A stretch of DNA of 53,157 bases from assembly GCA_030648205.1 (NCBI GenBank), contig JAUSIH010000109.1, positions 1-53,157 of the forward strand, given 5' to 3'. Below the pieces are notes generated by a model that saw only the letters and a program-made list of their open reading frames with translations, searched no databases and was not told where the DNA came from. The first letter of the stretch is position 1; every line of letters begins with the position of its first letter. The translations under genes and the position numbers were made by a program. This document shows positions 16,552-25,147 of the stretch, piece after piece. Source of the stretch: Dehalococcoidia bacterium (lineage in GTDB: Bacteria > Chloroflexota > Dehalococcoidia > JAUSIH01).

Positions 16552-17703
16552 CTATCGCTTCAGAATGGTAATCGCGCAGTTGCCGCCCGCGCCGAAGACG
16601 TGGCCGAGCGCCACCTTCGCGCTCTTGACCTGTCGCGGGCCGGCGTCGCCGCGAAGCTGCAGCACAAGCTCGTGGACTTGCCGCAGGTGCGACGCTCCCA
16701 CTGGCTCGCCGCAGCTCAGGATGCCGCCCGTGGTGTTCACGGGCGTCCTGCCGGTCATCTCCGTCACGCCCTCGTCCACCAGCCTGCCGCCCTCGCCGAT
16801 GGGGCAGAGGCCGAGCTGCTCCGTGAACATGATCTCGGAGAAGCAGTCGGTGTCCTGCACCTCCAGCACGTCCAGGTCTGTCGGGCCGACGCCCGCGCGC
16901 TCGTATGCTTCCTTCGCGGCGATGCCCGTCAGGGGAGGGTTGTCCGTCCGCGTGCTCCAGCTATACGCCGGGCCGCGGAACCACGGGTGCATCGTCGTGC
17001 GGTGCACGGAGGAGAGGATGGTCACGGGCTTGCGGACGCCGTGTTCCTTCGCGAACTTCCTGCTGCACACCACGGCGGCGGCGGCGCCCTCGTTGGGGGC
17101 CGCGAGCATGTACACGGTGAAGGGGTCGCACACCATCTTGGCGTTCAGCACCTCCTCGATGGTGAAGGGGGTGTGGAACATGGCATTCGGGTTGTTCATG
17201 GCGTTCTTGTGGTTCTTGACGGAGACCTTGGCGAGCTGAATGGGCGTCGTGCCGTGGTCCTCCATGTGCCTGCGCGCCAGCATCGCCCAGTAGGCGGGGT
17301 TCTGCGTCAGGCCCATGTCTATCTGCCACTTGTCGAAGATCTGGCTGGGGTCCATGAAGCCCTTCGGCATCTTCTCGGTGCCGAAGGCGAGCACGCAGTC
17401 GTACATGCCGGACGCGACGGCCATGTAGGCCTGCCGGATGGCGACGCCGCCGCTGGCGCACGCCGCCTCGACGTCGGCGATGGGGATGCTGGTCATGCCC
17501 AGGTTGTAGAGGACGCGCGACCCCGTGGTGGCGGACGCGTACATGCACGCGCAATACGCCGCCTGCACGTCTTTGTACGCGATGCCTGCGTCCTTCAGCG
17601 CCTGCGTGACCGCGTCGCGCCCGAAGTCCACGGCAGTCTTGCCGTCGAAGCGGCCGAAGGGATGGATGCCGACTCCCGCGATGACGACGTCATGTGACGA
17701 CAT
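16552..17703 (-). CDS. Thiolase family protein (acetyl-CoA acetyltransferase-like)
   Basis: 383 residues. VVIAGVGIHPFGRFDGK opens the thiolase fold; EAACASGGVAIRQAY carries a cysteine in the place of the acyl-accepting nucleophile, unlike the copy at 4389-5549. NTTGGILSCGEPVGASHLRQ and GHVFGAGGNCAITIL near the C-terminus match the catalytic loops of the superfamily. The ATG at 17703 follows AAAGGAG. Its DUF35 partner is directly upstream in transcription order (17723-18166), 19 nt away. It likely acts on a beta-keto or aldol acyl-CoA; the substrate is unknown. Confidence 0.82.
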   Translation of the reverse strand: MSSHDVVIAGVGIHPFGRFDGKTAVDFGRDAVTQALKDAGIAYKDVQAAYCACMYASATTGSRVLYNLGMTSIPIADVEAACASGGVAIRQAYMAVASGMYDCVLAFGTEKMPKGFMDPSQIFDKWQIDMGLTQNPAYWAMLARRHMEDHGTTPIQLAKVSVKNHKNAMNNPNAMFHTPFTIEEVLNAKMVCDPFTVYMLAAPNEGAAAAVVCSRKFAKEHGVRKPVTILSSVHRTTMHPWFRGPAYSWSTRTDNPPLTGIAAKEAYERAGVGPTDLDVLEVQDTDCFSEIMFTEQLGLCPIGEGGRLVDEGVTEMTGRTPVNTTGGILSCGEPVGASHLRQVHELVLQLRGDAGPRQVKSAKVALGHVFGAGGNCAITILKR

Positions 17704-17722
17704 GGCCCTTCTCCTTTGCTCG

Positions 17723-18166
17723 TTAGACCGGGCGGAACTTGTACGCGATGACCTCGTTGCCGCTGGCGTCCGTGTAGTACGGCTCCACGACAAGCTCGAC
17801 CGCCATGCCGACTCTGACCTTGTCCGGCGCGACGCCTGCCAGAGGCGCGAGCACCCGCACCTCCTCCGGCAGTTCGACGGCGGCGACGGGCGTGGGCTGG
17901 TACGGCTCCGGGCCTTTGTAGTCGCCGGGCGGATGGTAGCGCAGCACCGTGTAGCTCCACACGGTGCCGCGCCTGCTGAACGCCATGTCCTTGAGGTTGT
18001 CGCTGCCGCAGTTCTCGCAGCCGGTCCTGCGCCCGAAAAAGGTGTAGCCGCACGCGCGGCAGCGGGAACCGGCCAGCCGCACCTTGTTCAGCGGCTGGTC
18101 GAGGGAGTCGAAGAACCCCTCACGGATGGGGACGCGAGATACAGAGGGGGCGGACGATCTAACCAC
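17723..18166 (-). CDS. DUF35 OB-fold protein with zinc ribbon, second copy
   Basis: 147 residues with the zinc ribbon C-R-A-C ... C-E-N-C (residues ~35-55) followed by an OB-fold containing TVWSYTVLRYHPP. I place the start at GTG 18166, because AAGGAG lies seven bases upstream; longer frames to 18283 have no such site. It is paired with the thiolase at 16552-17703, mirroring the pair at 4389-5976. Probable acyl-CoA binding subunit of a thiolase/DUF35 complex. Confidence 0.82.
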   Translation of the reverse strand: MVRSSAPSVSRVPIREGFFDSLDQPLNKVRLAGSRCRACGYTFFGRRTGCENCGSDNLKDMAFSRRGTVWSYTVLRYHPPGDYKGPEPYQPTPVAAVELPEEVRVLAPLAGVAPDKVRVGMAVELVVEPYYTDASGNEVIAYKFRPV

Positions 18167-18245
18167 GAGCTTTACTCCTTGTCCCACAGTGCCTCCGGTA
18201 TAGACCTGGAGCAGCTTGATATGAAGCGCCGGAAGATGGTGGTTC

Positions 18246-19985
18246 TCATTGCGCAAGCCACATGACTTCCAACAGGTTGCCATTGTGCACGTAGTCGCTA
18301 ATCCCCGGAATAAAGCCTTTGACGTGGGAGTTCACTGGTATGAAGCTGTACGGCCAAACGATAGGAATGCCGATCAACTGCTCGCGAAGGACGTAAACCT
18401 CGGCTTCCTGAAGGACCTTCCGTCTTTCCGTTTCGGTCAGCGCGTACATCTGAGCATTGTTCAGTTCCTTTATGCGCTGATCGTTGTCATTTCCCGAGAA
18501 GTTGAGGCTCCCGTTGGGGATGTAGAATGTGCCAAGAACTGATCCCGGGTCCGGCGTGCTGTATCCCGGGGTGTAAACCATCGCCTGATGCTGTGCCTTG
18601 CCTCCTGTCTCCCAGAAAATGGCATCTTCCAGAACCTTCACTTTGGCTCTGATGCCCATCTGCTGGAGCTGTCCTGTCATGAAGATAGCGCCCGTTTGCG
18701 TGATGCGGTTTGTTCGAGATAGGACATCGAGGTCAAACCCATCGGGATATCCAGCGTCCGCAAGGAGCTTTTTTGCCTCGGCGAGGTCCTGGTCCTTCGG
18801 CTGTCTCCATCCGGGCCACGACGAGACCTCCTTGGCCGGAACGCCCCAATCGCCGAACAGGACAAGTTTTCCCACCTCGCCGTAACCTTCCGCTATGACT
18901 TTAATGGCAGCCTGCCGGTCCAGAGCAAGACTGATGGCTTTGCGCACGCGTATGTCGCTGAAGGGAGGGCGACGGATGTTCATGAAGAAAAAGGGGCTGA
19001 GAGGAGAAGGCGCTGGAAAGAACTGCATGTCCGGTACGCTGCTTTTGAGCAGGGCCACCTCCGAGGGAGTCAGCGTGCTAAACCCGCGCGCTGCCATATG
19101 CACCTGTCCCGTGCGCAGCGCGGCGAGCCGGGTCGAGGCATCGGGAATGATACGCAGCGAGATCGCGTCAAGATAGGGGTGGCCTTTGATAAAGTAGTCC
19201 GGGTTCTTAACGAGGTCTGCTCCCACGCTTGGCGTGTAGCTCTTGAACTTGAATGGCCCTGTTCCTACGACCTCCGTTTTCATATCGCCTTTTGCTTGCA
19301 CCAGGCGCTTTGGGTAAATAATGGCTGAATCTAGAGCCAGGACAGGAAGGGTAGGAGCCAGGGGAAATTTCAGGCGGAGCACAACAGTACGCTCATCACG
19401 TATTTGGACGCCTTCGAACCCAGGTCCCAGGACCGGCGCGGCTTTGGTGCGAAAGCCCTTGGGAGGACTCAGCAGGCGCTCCAAATTGAATGCTGCATCA
19501 TCCGCGGTGAACAAGTCCCCGTTGTGAAACTTCACGCCCTGCCGCAGGTAGAACGTGTATTCCTTGCCGTCCTGGGACATTTCCCATCTCTCCGCGAGAT
19601 CAGGAATGACCTTCGAGCTTGTTTCAGTGTCGTATTGGACAAGACGGTTATAGGCGGGGGCAGTGACTGTGTGACTATCTATGCCGATCCCCTGTTGCGC
19701 GTCCAAGTCCGCAGGGTTTCCCGCCAATACAATCGCCAATGTGCCTCCGTATCGGGGCTGAGAGGCCTGGGCTGAGGGCGTGGTTGACTTGGCCGGTTGC
19801 CCTTCAGTCGCGCGGGCTTGCGGCGACGGCGCCGGACTGCCAGCAACAGGCTGCGGCGCGCTAGTCTGGCTCGCGGGTGCGGTGGGTGCGACTGGCGCGC
19901 ATGCGCTGAGCACCAAAAGGGCGCATCCAGCCAGCGATACGAGCATGAGACCTTTATGGGTTACAAGTGAGCGAGAACTACGCAC
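18246..19985 (-). CDS. ABC transporter substrate-binding lipoprotein, family 5 (peptide/nickel type)
   Basis: 579 residues. The lipobox LSAC (Cys ~29) is followed by a Pro/Ala/Thr/Ser linker to about residue 75, then the SBP_bac_5 domain starting RYGGTLAIVL. Family landmarks include YNRLVQYD, WEMSQDGKEYTFYLRQGVKFHNGD and VRKAISLALDRQ. It would bind an oligopeptide or another small organic solute outside the membrane. No permease or ATPase gene adjoins it; the genes on either side are acyl-CoA enzymes, so its ligand may be the substrate of that pathway. The GTG start at 19985 has GGAGGT a few bases upstream. Confidence 0.85.
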   Translation of the reverse strand: MRSSRSLVTHKGLMLVSLAGCALLVLSACAPVAPTAPASQTSAPQPVAGSPAPSPQARATEGQPAKSTTPSAQASQPRYGGTLAIVLAGNPADLDAQQGIGIDSHTVTAPAYNRLVQYDTETSSKVIPDLAERWEMSQDGKEYTFYLRQGVKFHNGDLFTADDAAFNLERLLSPPKGFRTKAAPVLGPGFEGVQIRDERTVVLRLKFPLAPTLPVLALDSAIIYPKRLVQAKGDMKTEVVGTGPFKFKSYTPSVGADLVKNPDYFIKGHPYLDAISLRIIPDASTRLAALRTGQVHMAARGFSTLTPSEVALLKSSVPDMQFFPAPSPLSPFFFMNIRRPPFSDIRVRKAISLALDRQAAIKVIAEGYGEVGKLVLFGDWGVPAKEVSSWPGWRQPKDQDLAEAKKLLADAGYPDGFDLDVLSRTNRITQTGAIFMTGQLQQMGIRAKVKVLEDAIFWETGGKAQHQAMVYTPGYSTPDPGSVLGTFYIPNGSLNFSGNDNDQRIKELNNAQMYALTETERRKVLQEAEVYVLREQLIGIPIVWPYSFIPVNSHVKGFIPGISDYVHNGNLLEVMWLAQ

Positions 19986-20019
19986 TTTGCACCTCCATGC
20001 GTTTGTCAGACTTGCTGCG

Positions 20020-20048
20020 ATTGTCTACGATTATTGAGCCCTCGTCAA
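20020..20048 (-). promoter_or_regulatory. Promoter for the solute-binding protein gene
   Basis: On the minus strand, TTGACG (20043-20048) and GACAAT (20020-20025) are 17 bp apart, giving a start about 28 nt before the GTG at 19985. It lies between the MaoC-like gene and the solute-binding protein, so the latter may be expressed separately from the former. Confidence 0.4.
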
Positions 20049-20059
20049 ATGTTACGGCT

Positions 20060-21217
20060 CTATCCCTTGTACTTGGGGGGCAACGCCGCGGGCCCATGCT
20101 GGCGCGACGGCAGGCTGACCGTGGCGCGGCCCGGCGCGGTGATCTCGCCGCGCTGGTTCTCCGCCCATATCTCCAGGTCCACCAGCCGCATGCCCTTCTC
20201 CTCGTACTTGCGCGTCAGCTTGCCCTTGAGCCAGTTGGTGTCGCCGACGACGTTGAACCGCCGTATCTCGGCGTACAGCTTCCACAGGAAGGCGTCGTCG
20301 CCCATCCAGTTGGTGACCAGATTGGCCACCCACGCCATGCGCTGGGGGCCGTAGTCGTACGCGCCCGCCACGCCGATCTCGCTGGCGCGGCTCTGCTCCA
20401 TGTGCACCAGCTCCGGCACGTCAACCCGCCCCGTAGTGGAGTCCACCATGACGGCGCCCGGGTGGCGCGCGACGTACTTGTAGAAGATGCCGTGCGCCTT
20501 CATGAAGGGGGAGCCGCCGCCCATAAGCCATGCGTACATGTCGCGTATGCTGAGCGGCCCCTTGACGATAGGCTCCATCTCCTGGCCGACCTGCACGTCC
20601 TCCCAGAAGCGCGGCGTGGCGCCCCGGGGCTTCTCCACTACGGCGGCCTTGACGATGCGGTCCATCTCCTCCGGCGTGTAGGTGGCGGGCTTGATGGCCT
20701 TGTGCTTCTCCCGCCCGTGCTCGCCCGCCGACTGCCGCTCCGCGCGCGCCGTCCAGCCGATGGCCTTGGCGGAGACCTCGCCGGGGGACGTCTTGAACGT
20801 GACCTGGGAATACTGGAAGAAGATGCGTCCCGCGTGCGTGCTCTTCTTCTCCGTGATGTCGGTCATTTTGACGACAGGCGTCACGAACTCATCAAGGAAC
20901 AGAGGCCGGTAGAACTCCCAGTCGCCGCCGGAGAACCAGCCGTGAATGCCCGGCAGGCCGGCGCCGCGACCTACGAGAAAGACGCTGTAGTAGAAGCTGG
21001 GTGGTGCGATGATTCTGCCCCAGCGCGTCTTCTTCGCGTACGCCTCGTCGCGGAAGAGGGGATTGTCGTCGCCGATGCCATCGCAGAAGTGCCGGATGGT
21101 GTCACAGGATGCCTGCCTGTTGTAAAAGGGGTCCTTGGGCGTCCACTCCACGCCGATGCGCTTCCGCACATCCTGGAGCATCTGCTCGGTGATGACCGCA
21201 TGCTGACCCTGCGCCAT
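20060..21217 (-). CDS. MaoC-like acyl-CoA dehydratase/hydratase, double hot-dog
   Basis: 385 residues, long enough for two hot-dog domains. The N-terminal half (to ~170) resembles the FAS1-like MaoC N-terminal dehydratase domain: CDTIRHFCDGIGDDNPLF and TRWGRIIAPPSFYYS. The second half starts near FWEDVQVGQEM (residue ~205) and includes DMYAWLMGGG. It probably hydrates an enoyl-CoA or dehydrates a hydroxyacyl-CoA, matching the thiolase and CoA-transferase context. The ATG at 21217 has AAAGGAG upstream. The usual D-x-N-P-x-H hydratase motif is changed to DDNPLF in the first domain, so which domain is active is uncertain. Confidence 0.78.
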   Translation of the reverse strand: MAQGQHAVITEQMLQDVRKRIGVEWTPKDPFYNRQASCDTIRHFCDGIGDDNPLFRDEAYAKKTRWGRIIAPPSFYYSVFLVGRGAGLPGIHGWFSGGDWEFYRPLFLDEFVTPVVKMTDITEKKSTHAGRIFFQYSQVTFKTSPGEVSAKAIGWTARAERQSAGEHGREKHKAIKPATYTPEEMDRIVKAAVVEKPRGATPRFWEDVQVGQEMEPIVKGPLSIRDMYAWLMGGGSPFMKAHGIFYKYVARHPGAVMVDSTTGRVDVPELVHMEQSRASEIGVAGAYDYGPQRMAWVANLVTNWMGDDAFLWKLYAEIRRFNVVGDTNWLKGKLTRKYEEKGMRLVDLEIWAENQRGEITAPGRATVSLPSRQHGPAALPPKYKG

Positions 21218-21316
21218 GTATGCGCTCCTTTCCCTTGGATATTGGCCCTATCATAACCATCCTGTGCGGGGGTGACAAGGTGACACCGGGGACGGGATGC
21301 ATCCAGCCGCATGACG

Positions 21317-21487
21317 CTACCGCGCCTTCCGGTCCCTCTCCACCAGCTCCTTCTTCAGCGCCTCGATTTCGGACCGCAGCATGCTCTGCCGACGGGCCAT
21401 GAAAATGGCGTAGATGAAGAACACGACCCATATGACAAGAAACGCGGCAAAGAGGTAGACCAGGGGATTCGTTGGGGCTTCGTTCAT
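21317..21487 (-). CDS. ccmD: CcmD-like small membrane protein
   Basis: 56 residues: one transmembrane helix (LVYLFAAFLVIWVVFFIYAIF) followed by a charged helix with EIEALKKELVERD. Size, topology and position right after ccmC match CcmD, which in other bacteria holds CcmC and the haem chaperone CcmE together. The ATG at 21487 lies 1 nt after the ccmC stop. Sequence is too short for family proof; the call rests on context. Confidence 0.65.
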   Translation of the reverse strand: MNEAPTNPLVYLFAAFLVIWVVFFIYAIFMARRQSMLRSEIEALKKELVERDRKAR

Positions 21488-21488
21488 G

Positions 21489-22205
21489 CTAGACGCCTTT
21501 CTCGGCAGACAGGGCCTGCCGCATTTCCTGTACATCGGCGGACATGCGCCGCATGGCGAGCCGCTCCAGCAGGAGGTGGCCGAACAAGAAGCTGAGCGCC
21601 GCGAAGGCGATGAGGAACGTCATCGTCATCTCCGGCGTCAGCCCGAACTCGTCGCCGGGCTTCAGCAGCGGCTGCGGGTGCTGCGTCCGCCACCAGCGGA
21701 CGGAGAAGAACACGATGGGCACGTCCACGAAACCGATGATGCCGACCACGGAGGCGAAGCGCGATACGCGCGTGTCCTCCGTGCCGTAGGCCCGCAGCAT
21801 CAGGTAGCCCACGTAGATCAGCCACAGGATGAGCATGGTCGTGAGGCGCGGGTCCCACGTCCACCACACGCCCCAGATAGGGCGCGCCCAGATGGAGCCG
21901 GTCGTCAGGCTCAGGGTGGCGAAAACAACGCCCAACTCCGCGGCCGAGTGGGCCACCATGTCCCACATGCGATTGCCTTTCCAGAGGTACCCGATGCTCG
22001 CCACGAAGACGATGGCGAAGGCCACGAAGGAGAGCAGCCCGGCGGGCACGTGGAAGAAGAAGATGCGGTATACCACTCCCTGCTGGCGTTCGTTGGGCAC
22101 CCACAGAAAAACCAGGGCCAGGCTGACCAGAATGCCTATGAAGGCAAGGGCCAGGAACAGACGGCTCAGAAGCGTCGTCCGGCCCAGAAGCGTGTCTTGT
22201 GTCAT
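21489..22205 (-). CDS. ccmC: Haem exporter/handling protein CcmC
   Basis: 238 residues with about six membrane helices. The tryptophan-rich motif WGVWWTWDPRLT (residues ~110-120) is the haem-handling WWD signature, flanked by the histidines of FFFHVPAG and MVAHSAAELG. It loads haem for cytochrome c maturation. The C-terminus has an extra charged helix (MRRMSADVQEMRQAL). It is 6 nt downstream of ccmB and 1 nt upstream of ccmD. Confidence 0.92.
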   Translation of the reverse strand: MTQDTLLGRTTLLSRLFLALAFIGILVSLALVFLWVPNERQQGVVYRIFFFHVPAGLLSFVAFAIVFVASIGYLWKGNRMWDMVAHSAAELGVVFATLSLTTGSIWARPIWGVWWTWDPRLTTMLILWLIYVGYLMLRAYGTEDTRVSRFASVVGIIGFVDVPIVFFSVRWWRTQHPQPLLKPGDEFGLTPEMTMTFLIAFAALSFLFGHLLLERLAMRRMSADVQEMRQALSAEKGV

Positions 22206-22211
22206 GGCGCG

Positions 22212-22886
22212 CTACTCCTCCAGCACGTACTCAAACACCAGAGAAGATACTACAACAAAGATGACGTCGAAGGCGACCAGCACCTGCAGCCACACGCTCA
22301 CGTTGCTCCACGGTTCGCCCGCCATGACCCGCGCGGAGGCCTCCACGGCGCTGATGACCACGGGCACCACCACAGGCAGGAACAGCACGGGTAGCATGAT
22401 CTCCCGCGACCGGGTGTTGACGGCGATGGCGGAGAACACGGTGCCGACGGACGCGAACCCAAGCGTCGCGAGGAAGATGATCGGCAGGAGCCGCGGCAGG
22501 TCCAGCGGCACGTTGAACAGCACGACGAAGACGGGCAGCAGCACAATCTCCGCGGCCAGCATGAAGATAAGGACGCCCAGCATCTTGCCGAAGTAGATGG
22601 CATCTCGCGAGACCGGCGTGATCACCAGGCCCTCCAGTGAGCCTTTTTCCCGCTCGGTGGCGAAGGCGCGGTTCAGCGCCAGAATGCCCGAAAAGGAGAA
22701 GGCCGCCCACAGCACACCCGGCGCGATGCCGGCCACCGTCGCCCGGTCCGCGCGCAGCGCGAAGCTGAAGATGACCAGCGACAGGAGGGCGAAGATGAAC
22801 ACCGAAAGCAGGATGTCCTTGGTCCTCAGCTCGGTCAGGACATCTTTCCACAGAATGGTCGTTACGCCCGCTAGATAGTCCTTCAC
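22212..22886 (-). CDS. ccmB: CcmB, membrane subunit of the cytochrome c maturation ABC complex
   Basis: 224 residues with six hydrophobic segments; LWKDVLTELRTKDILLS at the N-terminus and ATEREKGSLEGLVITP (residues ~78-93) are typical CcmB features. It overlaps the ccmA gene by 4 nt, suggesting translational coupling. CcmA and CcmB form the ABC transporter that drives release of holo-CcmE in system I. Confidence 0.92.
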   Translation of the reverse strand: MKDYLAGVTTILWKDVLTELRTKDILLSVFIFALLSLVIFSFALRADRATVAGIAPGVLWAAFSFSGILALNRAFATEREKGSLEGLVITPVSRDAIYFGKMLGVLIFMLAAEIVLLPVFVVLFNVPLDLPRLLPIIFLATLGFASVGTVFSAIAVNTRSREIMLPVLFLPVVVPVVISAVEASARVMAGEPWSNVSVWLQVLVAFDVIFVVVSSLVFEYVLEE

Positions 22887-23608
22887 ACGCGCGCTCCGGC
22901 AAGCTGGGCGTATGTCCCGCGCAAGCGCTCCACGTCCAGCGCGCCTCGCGTCGCCTGATAAGCGATACGTCCGTCCACGAGGATCGCCACCCGGTCGCTC
23001 ATGCGGAGGCCGCGCTCCAGATTGTGGGTGGACATGATGACCGTGCGCCGGCCGTCGTTCAGCCGGGCCAGCAGGTCTTCCAGAAGGTTGACGGCGTGCT
23101 CGTCCAGTCCCACCTCAGGCTCGTCCAGCAGCAGCACCGATGGGTTGTGCAGCACGGCGCGGGCGATGGCCAGGCGCCGCTGCATGCCGTTCGAGAGGGT
23201 GCGCACGCGGTCGTGGAGGCGCGCCTCCAGGCCCACCTGCGCGATGACGGTGCGGATGCGCTCCGGAATGTCCGGGACGCGGTACATGCGCCCGTAGAAG
23301 GTCAGGTTCTCGTGGCAGGTCAGCTCGTCGTACAGATAGTTCTGATGGGTGACAACGCCGATGCGCCGCCGCACCTCCAGCGCCTCCTGCGGAAGGGACA
23401 GCCCCGCCACGGACACGGAGCCGCCGGTGGGCCTGAGGATGGTGGCCAGTATCTTGATAAGGGTCGTCTTGCCGGACCCGTTCGGCCCGAAAATAGCGAG
23501 GGACTCCCCCTCCTGAGCGCGCAGCTCCACGCCCCGCAAAGCTCGGCGGCCGCCGAAGTCCTTGGAGAGCTTGCGGACCTCCACCGTCGGCGGGCCGCTA
23601 TGGTCCAC
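22883..23608 (-). CDS. ccmA: CcmA, ATPase of the cytochrome c maturation complex
   Basis: 241 residues with Walker A GPNGSGKTT (residues ~39-47), signature LSNGMQRRLAIAR, Walker B VLLLDEPEVG and H-loop STHN. The signature departs from LSGGQ, common in CcmA. The start overlaps the end of the upstream gene (23598-24773) by 11 nt. It energises CcmB. Confidence 0.9.
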   Translation of the reverse strand: MDHSGPPTVEVRKLSKDFGGRRALRGVELRAQEGESLAIFGPNGSGKTTLIKILATILRPTGGSVSVAGLSLPQEALEVRRRIGVVTHQNYLYDELTCHENLTFYGRMYRVPDIPERIRTVIAQVGLEARLHDRVRTLSNGMQRRLAIARAVLHNPSVLLLDEPEVGLDEHAVNLLEDLLARLNDGRRTVIMSTHNLERGLRMSDRVAILVDGRIAYQATRGALDVERLRGTYAQLAGARV

Positions 23609-24773
23609 GGGGGGCCTCCGTCCGGGCCGCCGTGGCGCTCCCGGCTATCTCCAGGAGACGTGCTTTGCACGCGGCGCGACGAGGAGTGTACTCCTCGTCG
23701 GAGATGCGTCCTTCGGTGTGCTGGTCGTCCAGCGCGGCTATCTCGCGCAAGTACCGCTCGCGCTCCCCCTCTTCCTCTGGCCTCAGCGGGCGACGCCTCA
23801 ACCCGTACGCGACGGCGAAGCCGAGGCCGGCCACCGCCAGGCCAATGCCCCCGATGCGGATGTACTCCTGCTCGCGCGGGACCGGCAGGCCGCTCAATGT
23901 GATATCAATGACCTCGCCGCGCACCAGGTCGAAACCAACGAGACGCTGGTACCGCTGGCCGCCAATCGTGGCCAGTGGCTCCTTCGATAATCGCCGCGAC
24001 GCCAGCCCCAGGTCTTCGGAGCGAAACAGCAGTTCCACGCGCTTGACCGGGTAGAGCAGGGGTCGCCTGACGGTGTAGGTTGCATTTGTGTAGCCCACGT
24101 GGTAGGCGAACATCATCTCCTTCGTCCCCGGCGGCACTGGCTGCGTGTCGAAGATGGCTTTCCGCGTGATGAACGCCTTGTTCTTATCAAACCCCTGCAT
24201 CAGGTCCGGGGCTCCGGAGTTGTTGGGCAGGACGAAGCTCAGCGTGGTCTGTTGCCGCAACTCACTGGACTCTGTGCCGATATAGGTGCGGTTCCCTGAG
24301 TTTGTGACCTCGTAGTGTTCCAGAAGGGTGAGCAGTCCGTCCGAAACTGTAACCAGGATGCCCAGGCTGCTCACCTGGAGCGCCGCCGGACTATCGGTGG
24401 TCTCGTAGACGGTCAAGTTGAGCGGAAGCGTGCCGGACTCGGCGGGGAACGTCTTGGGGTCGGTGCTGTAGGTGATGCCTTCGAACACCGCCCTGGTCTG
24501 GTAGGAGAGAGCCGGGTCGCGGGTGAGGCCCTCGAAGCGGTACCGGCCCTGGGAGTCGGCCTTCGCCTGCCGCGTCTCCTTCTCCGCGCCGTTTTGAAGG
24601 ACGGAGAGGGTGACGGCCAGTCCGGCGATGCTTTTGCCGTCGGCGGTGCCGTTCGTGATCGTGCCCTCGACCGCCCCGCCTTGCGGGGGGTCGGCGGCCA
24701 GGGCCACGCCAGCAGGCGCGAGCAGGGCAACGGCCAGAGCTATAGCGAGGGCGGCGGTCCACACGCGCGGCAC
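23598..24773 (-). CDS. Unknown exported membrane protein within the ccm operon
   Basis: 391 residues. A signal peptide (hydrophobic 7-25, AALA end) is followed by an Ig-like domain of the carboxypeptidase-regulatory kind (VEGTITNGTADGKSIAGLAV ... GRYRFEGL), then a ~170-residue extracytoplasmic region, one membrane helix near residue 315-335 (GGIGLAVAGLGFAVAYGL) and a charged cytoplasmic tail. The tail ends with EIAALDDQHTEGRISDEEY, resembling a short SHOCT-like oligomerisation motif. I do not recognise the family. Tight packing between ccmA and the CcmI-like gene, with an 11-nt overlap, suggests a part in cytochrome assembly such as holding apocytochrome or CcmF. The GTG start at 24773 is 8 nt from the upstream stop. 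Confidence 0.65.
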   Translation of the reverse strand: MPRVWTAALAIALAVALLAPAGVALAADPPQGGAVEGTITNGTADGKSIAGLAVTLSVLQNGAEKETRQAKADSQGRYRFEGLTRDPALSYQTRAVFEGITYSTDPKTFPAESGTLPLNLTVYETTDSPAALQVSSLGILVTVSDGLLTLLEHYEVTNSGNRTYIGTESSELRQQTTLSFVLPNNSGAPDLMQGFDKNKAFITRKAIFDTQPVPPGTKEMMFAYHVGYTNATYTVRRPLLYPVKRVELLFRSEDLGLASRRLSKEPLATIGGQRYQRLVGFDLVRGEVIDITLSGLPVPREQEYIRIGGIGLAVAGLGFAVAYGLRRRPLRPEEEGERERYLREIAALDDQHTEGRISDEEYTPRRAACKARLLEIAGSATAARTEAPRGP

Positions 24774-24781
24774 GGGACTCT

Positions 24782-25147
24782 CTAGTCCGCCGAGGGGCGG
24801 GAGCGCCGATAGCGCGCCACGCCCTCCTCTATATCGGCGTCAGCTTGCCGTGTCATGCCCGCCTCCAGATCATCCAACTCCTTCAGCACCATCGCGGCCC
24901 GGAGCGTGTACTGCTCCCGGAGCGTCGTCATGTCGTTCGAGGAGAGGGTTCCCAGCTCGTGGTCTGTCTCCAGCTCTCGAATGGCCGCGTACGCCGTGTC
25001 GCGCTGGAAGCGCAGCTCCTTGCGACGGCGCTCCGCTTCGGACTCAGTTGTCGCCTGTCCGGCCCGTGCCTCCAACAGCGGATAGCCCACGAACGCGACC
25101 ACCCAGGCCAGCAGGACCAGCGCGCCCGCAGCAACGAAAGCGCTCAC
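24782..25147 (-). CDS. Small CcmI-like membrane protein
   Basis: About 121 residues from GTG 25147, which overlaps the ccmF stop (GTGA). One N-terminal transmembrane helix (AAGALVLLAWVVAFVGYPLL) is followed by a helical region with LRFQRDTAYAAIRELETDHE and LREQYTLRAAMVLKELDDLE. This is the arrangement of the N-terminal part of CcmI/CycH, the apocytochrome chaperone, but without TPR repeats. Its role in presenting apocytochrome to CcmF is inferred from context. A longer reading to 25228 would run into ccmF and has no better ribosome site. Confidence 0.6.
   Translation of the reverse strand: MSAFVAAGALVLLAWVVAFVGYPLLEARAGQATTESEAERRRKELRFQRDTAYAAIRELETDHELGTLSSNDMTTLREQYTLRAAMVLKELDDLEAGMTRQADADIEEGVARYRRSRPSAD

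Noticed and set aside
16519-17697. 392-codon plus-strand frame opposite the thiolase gene
   Set aside because: Antisense of a recognised thiolase; no motif.
19967-21256. 429-codon plus-strand frame opposite the MaoC-like gene
   Set aside because: Composition is that of an antisense shadow, and the minus-strand gene has clear domain motifs and a ribosome site.
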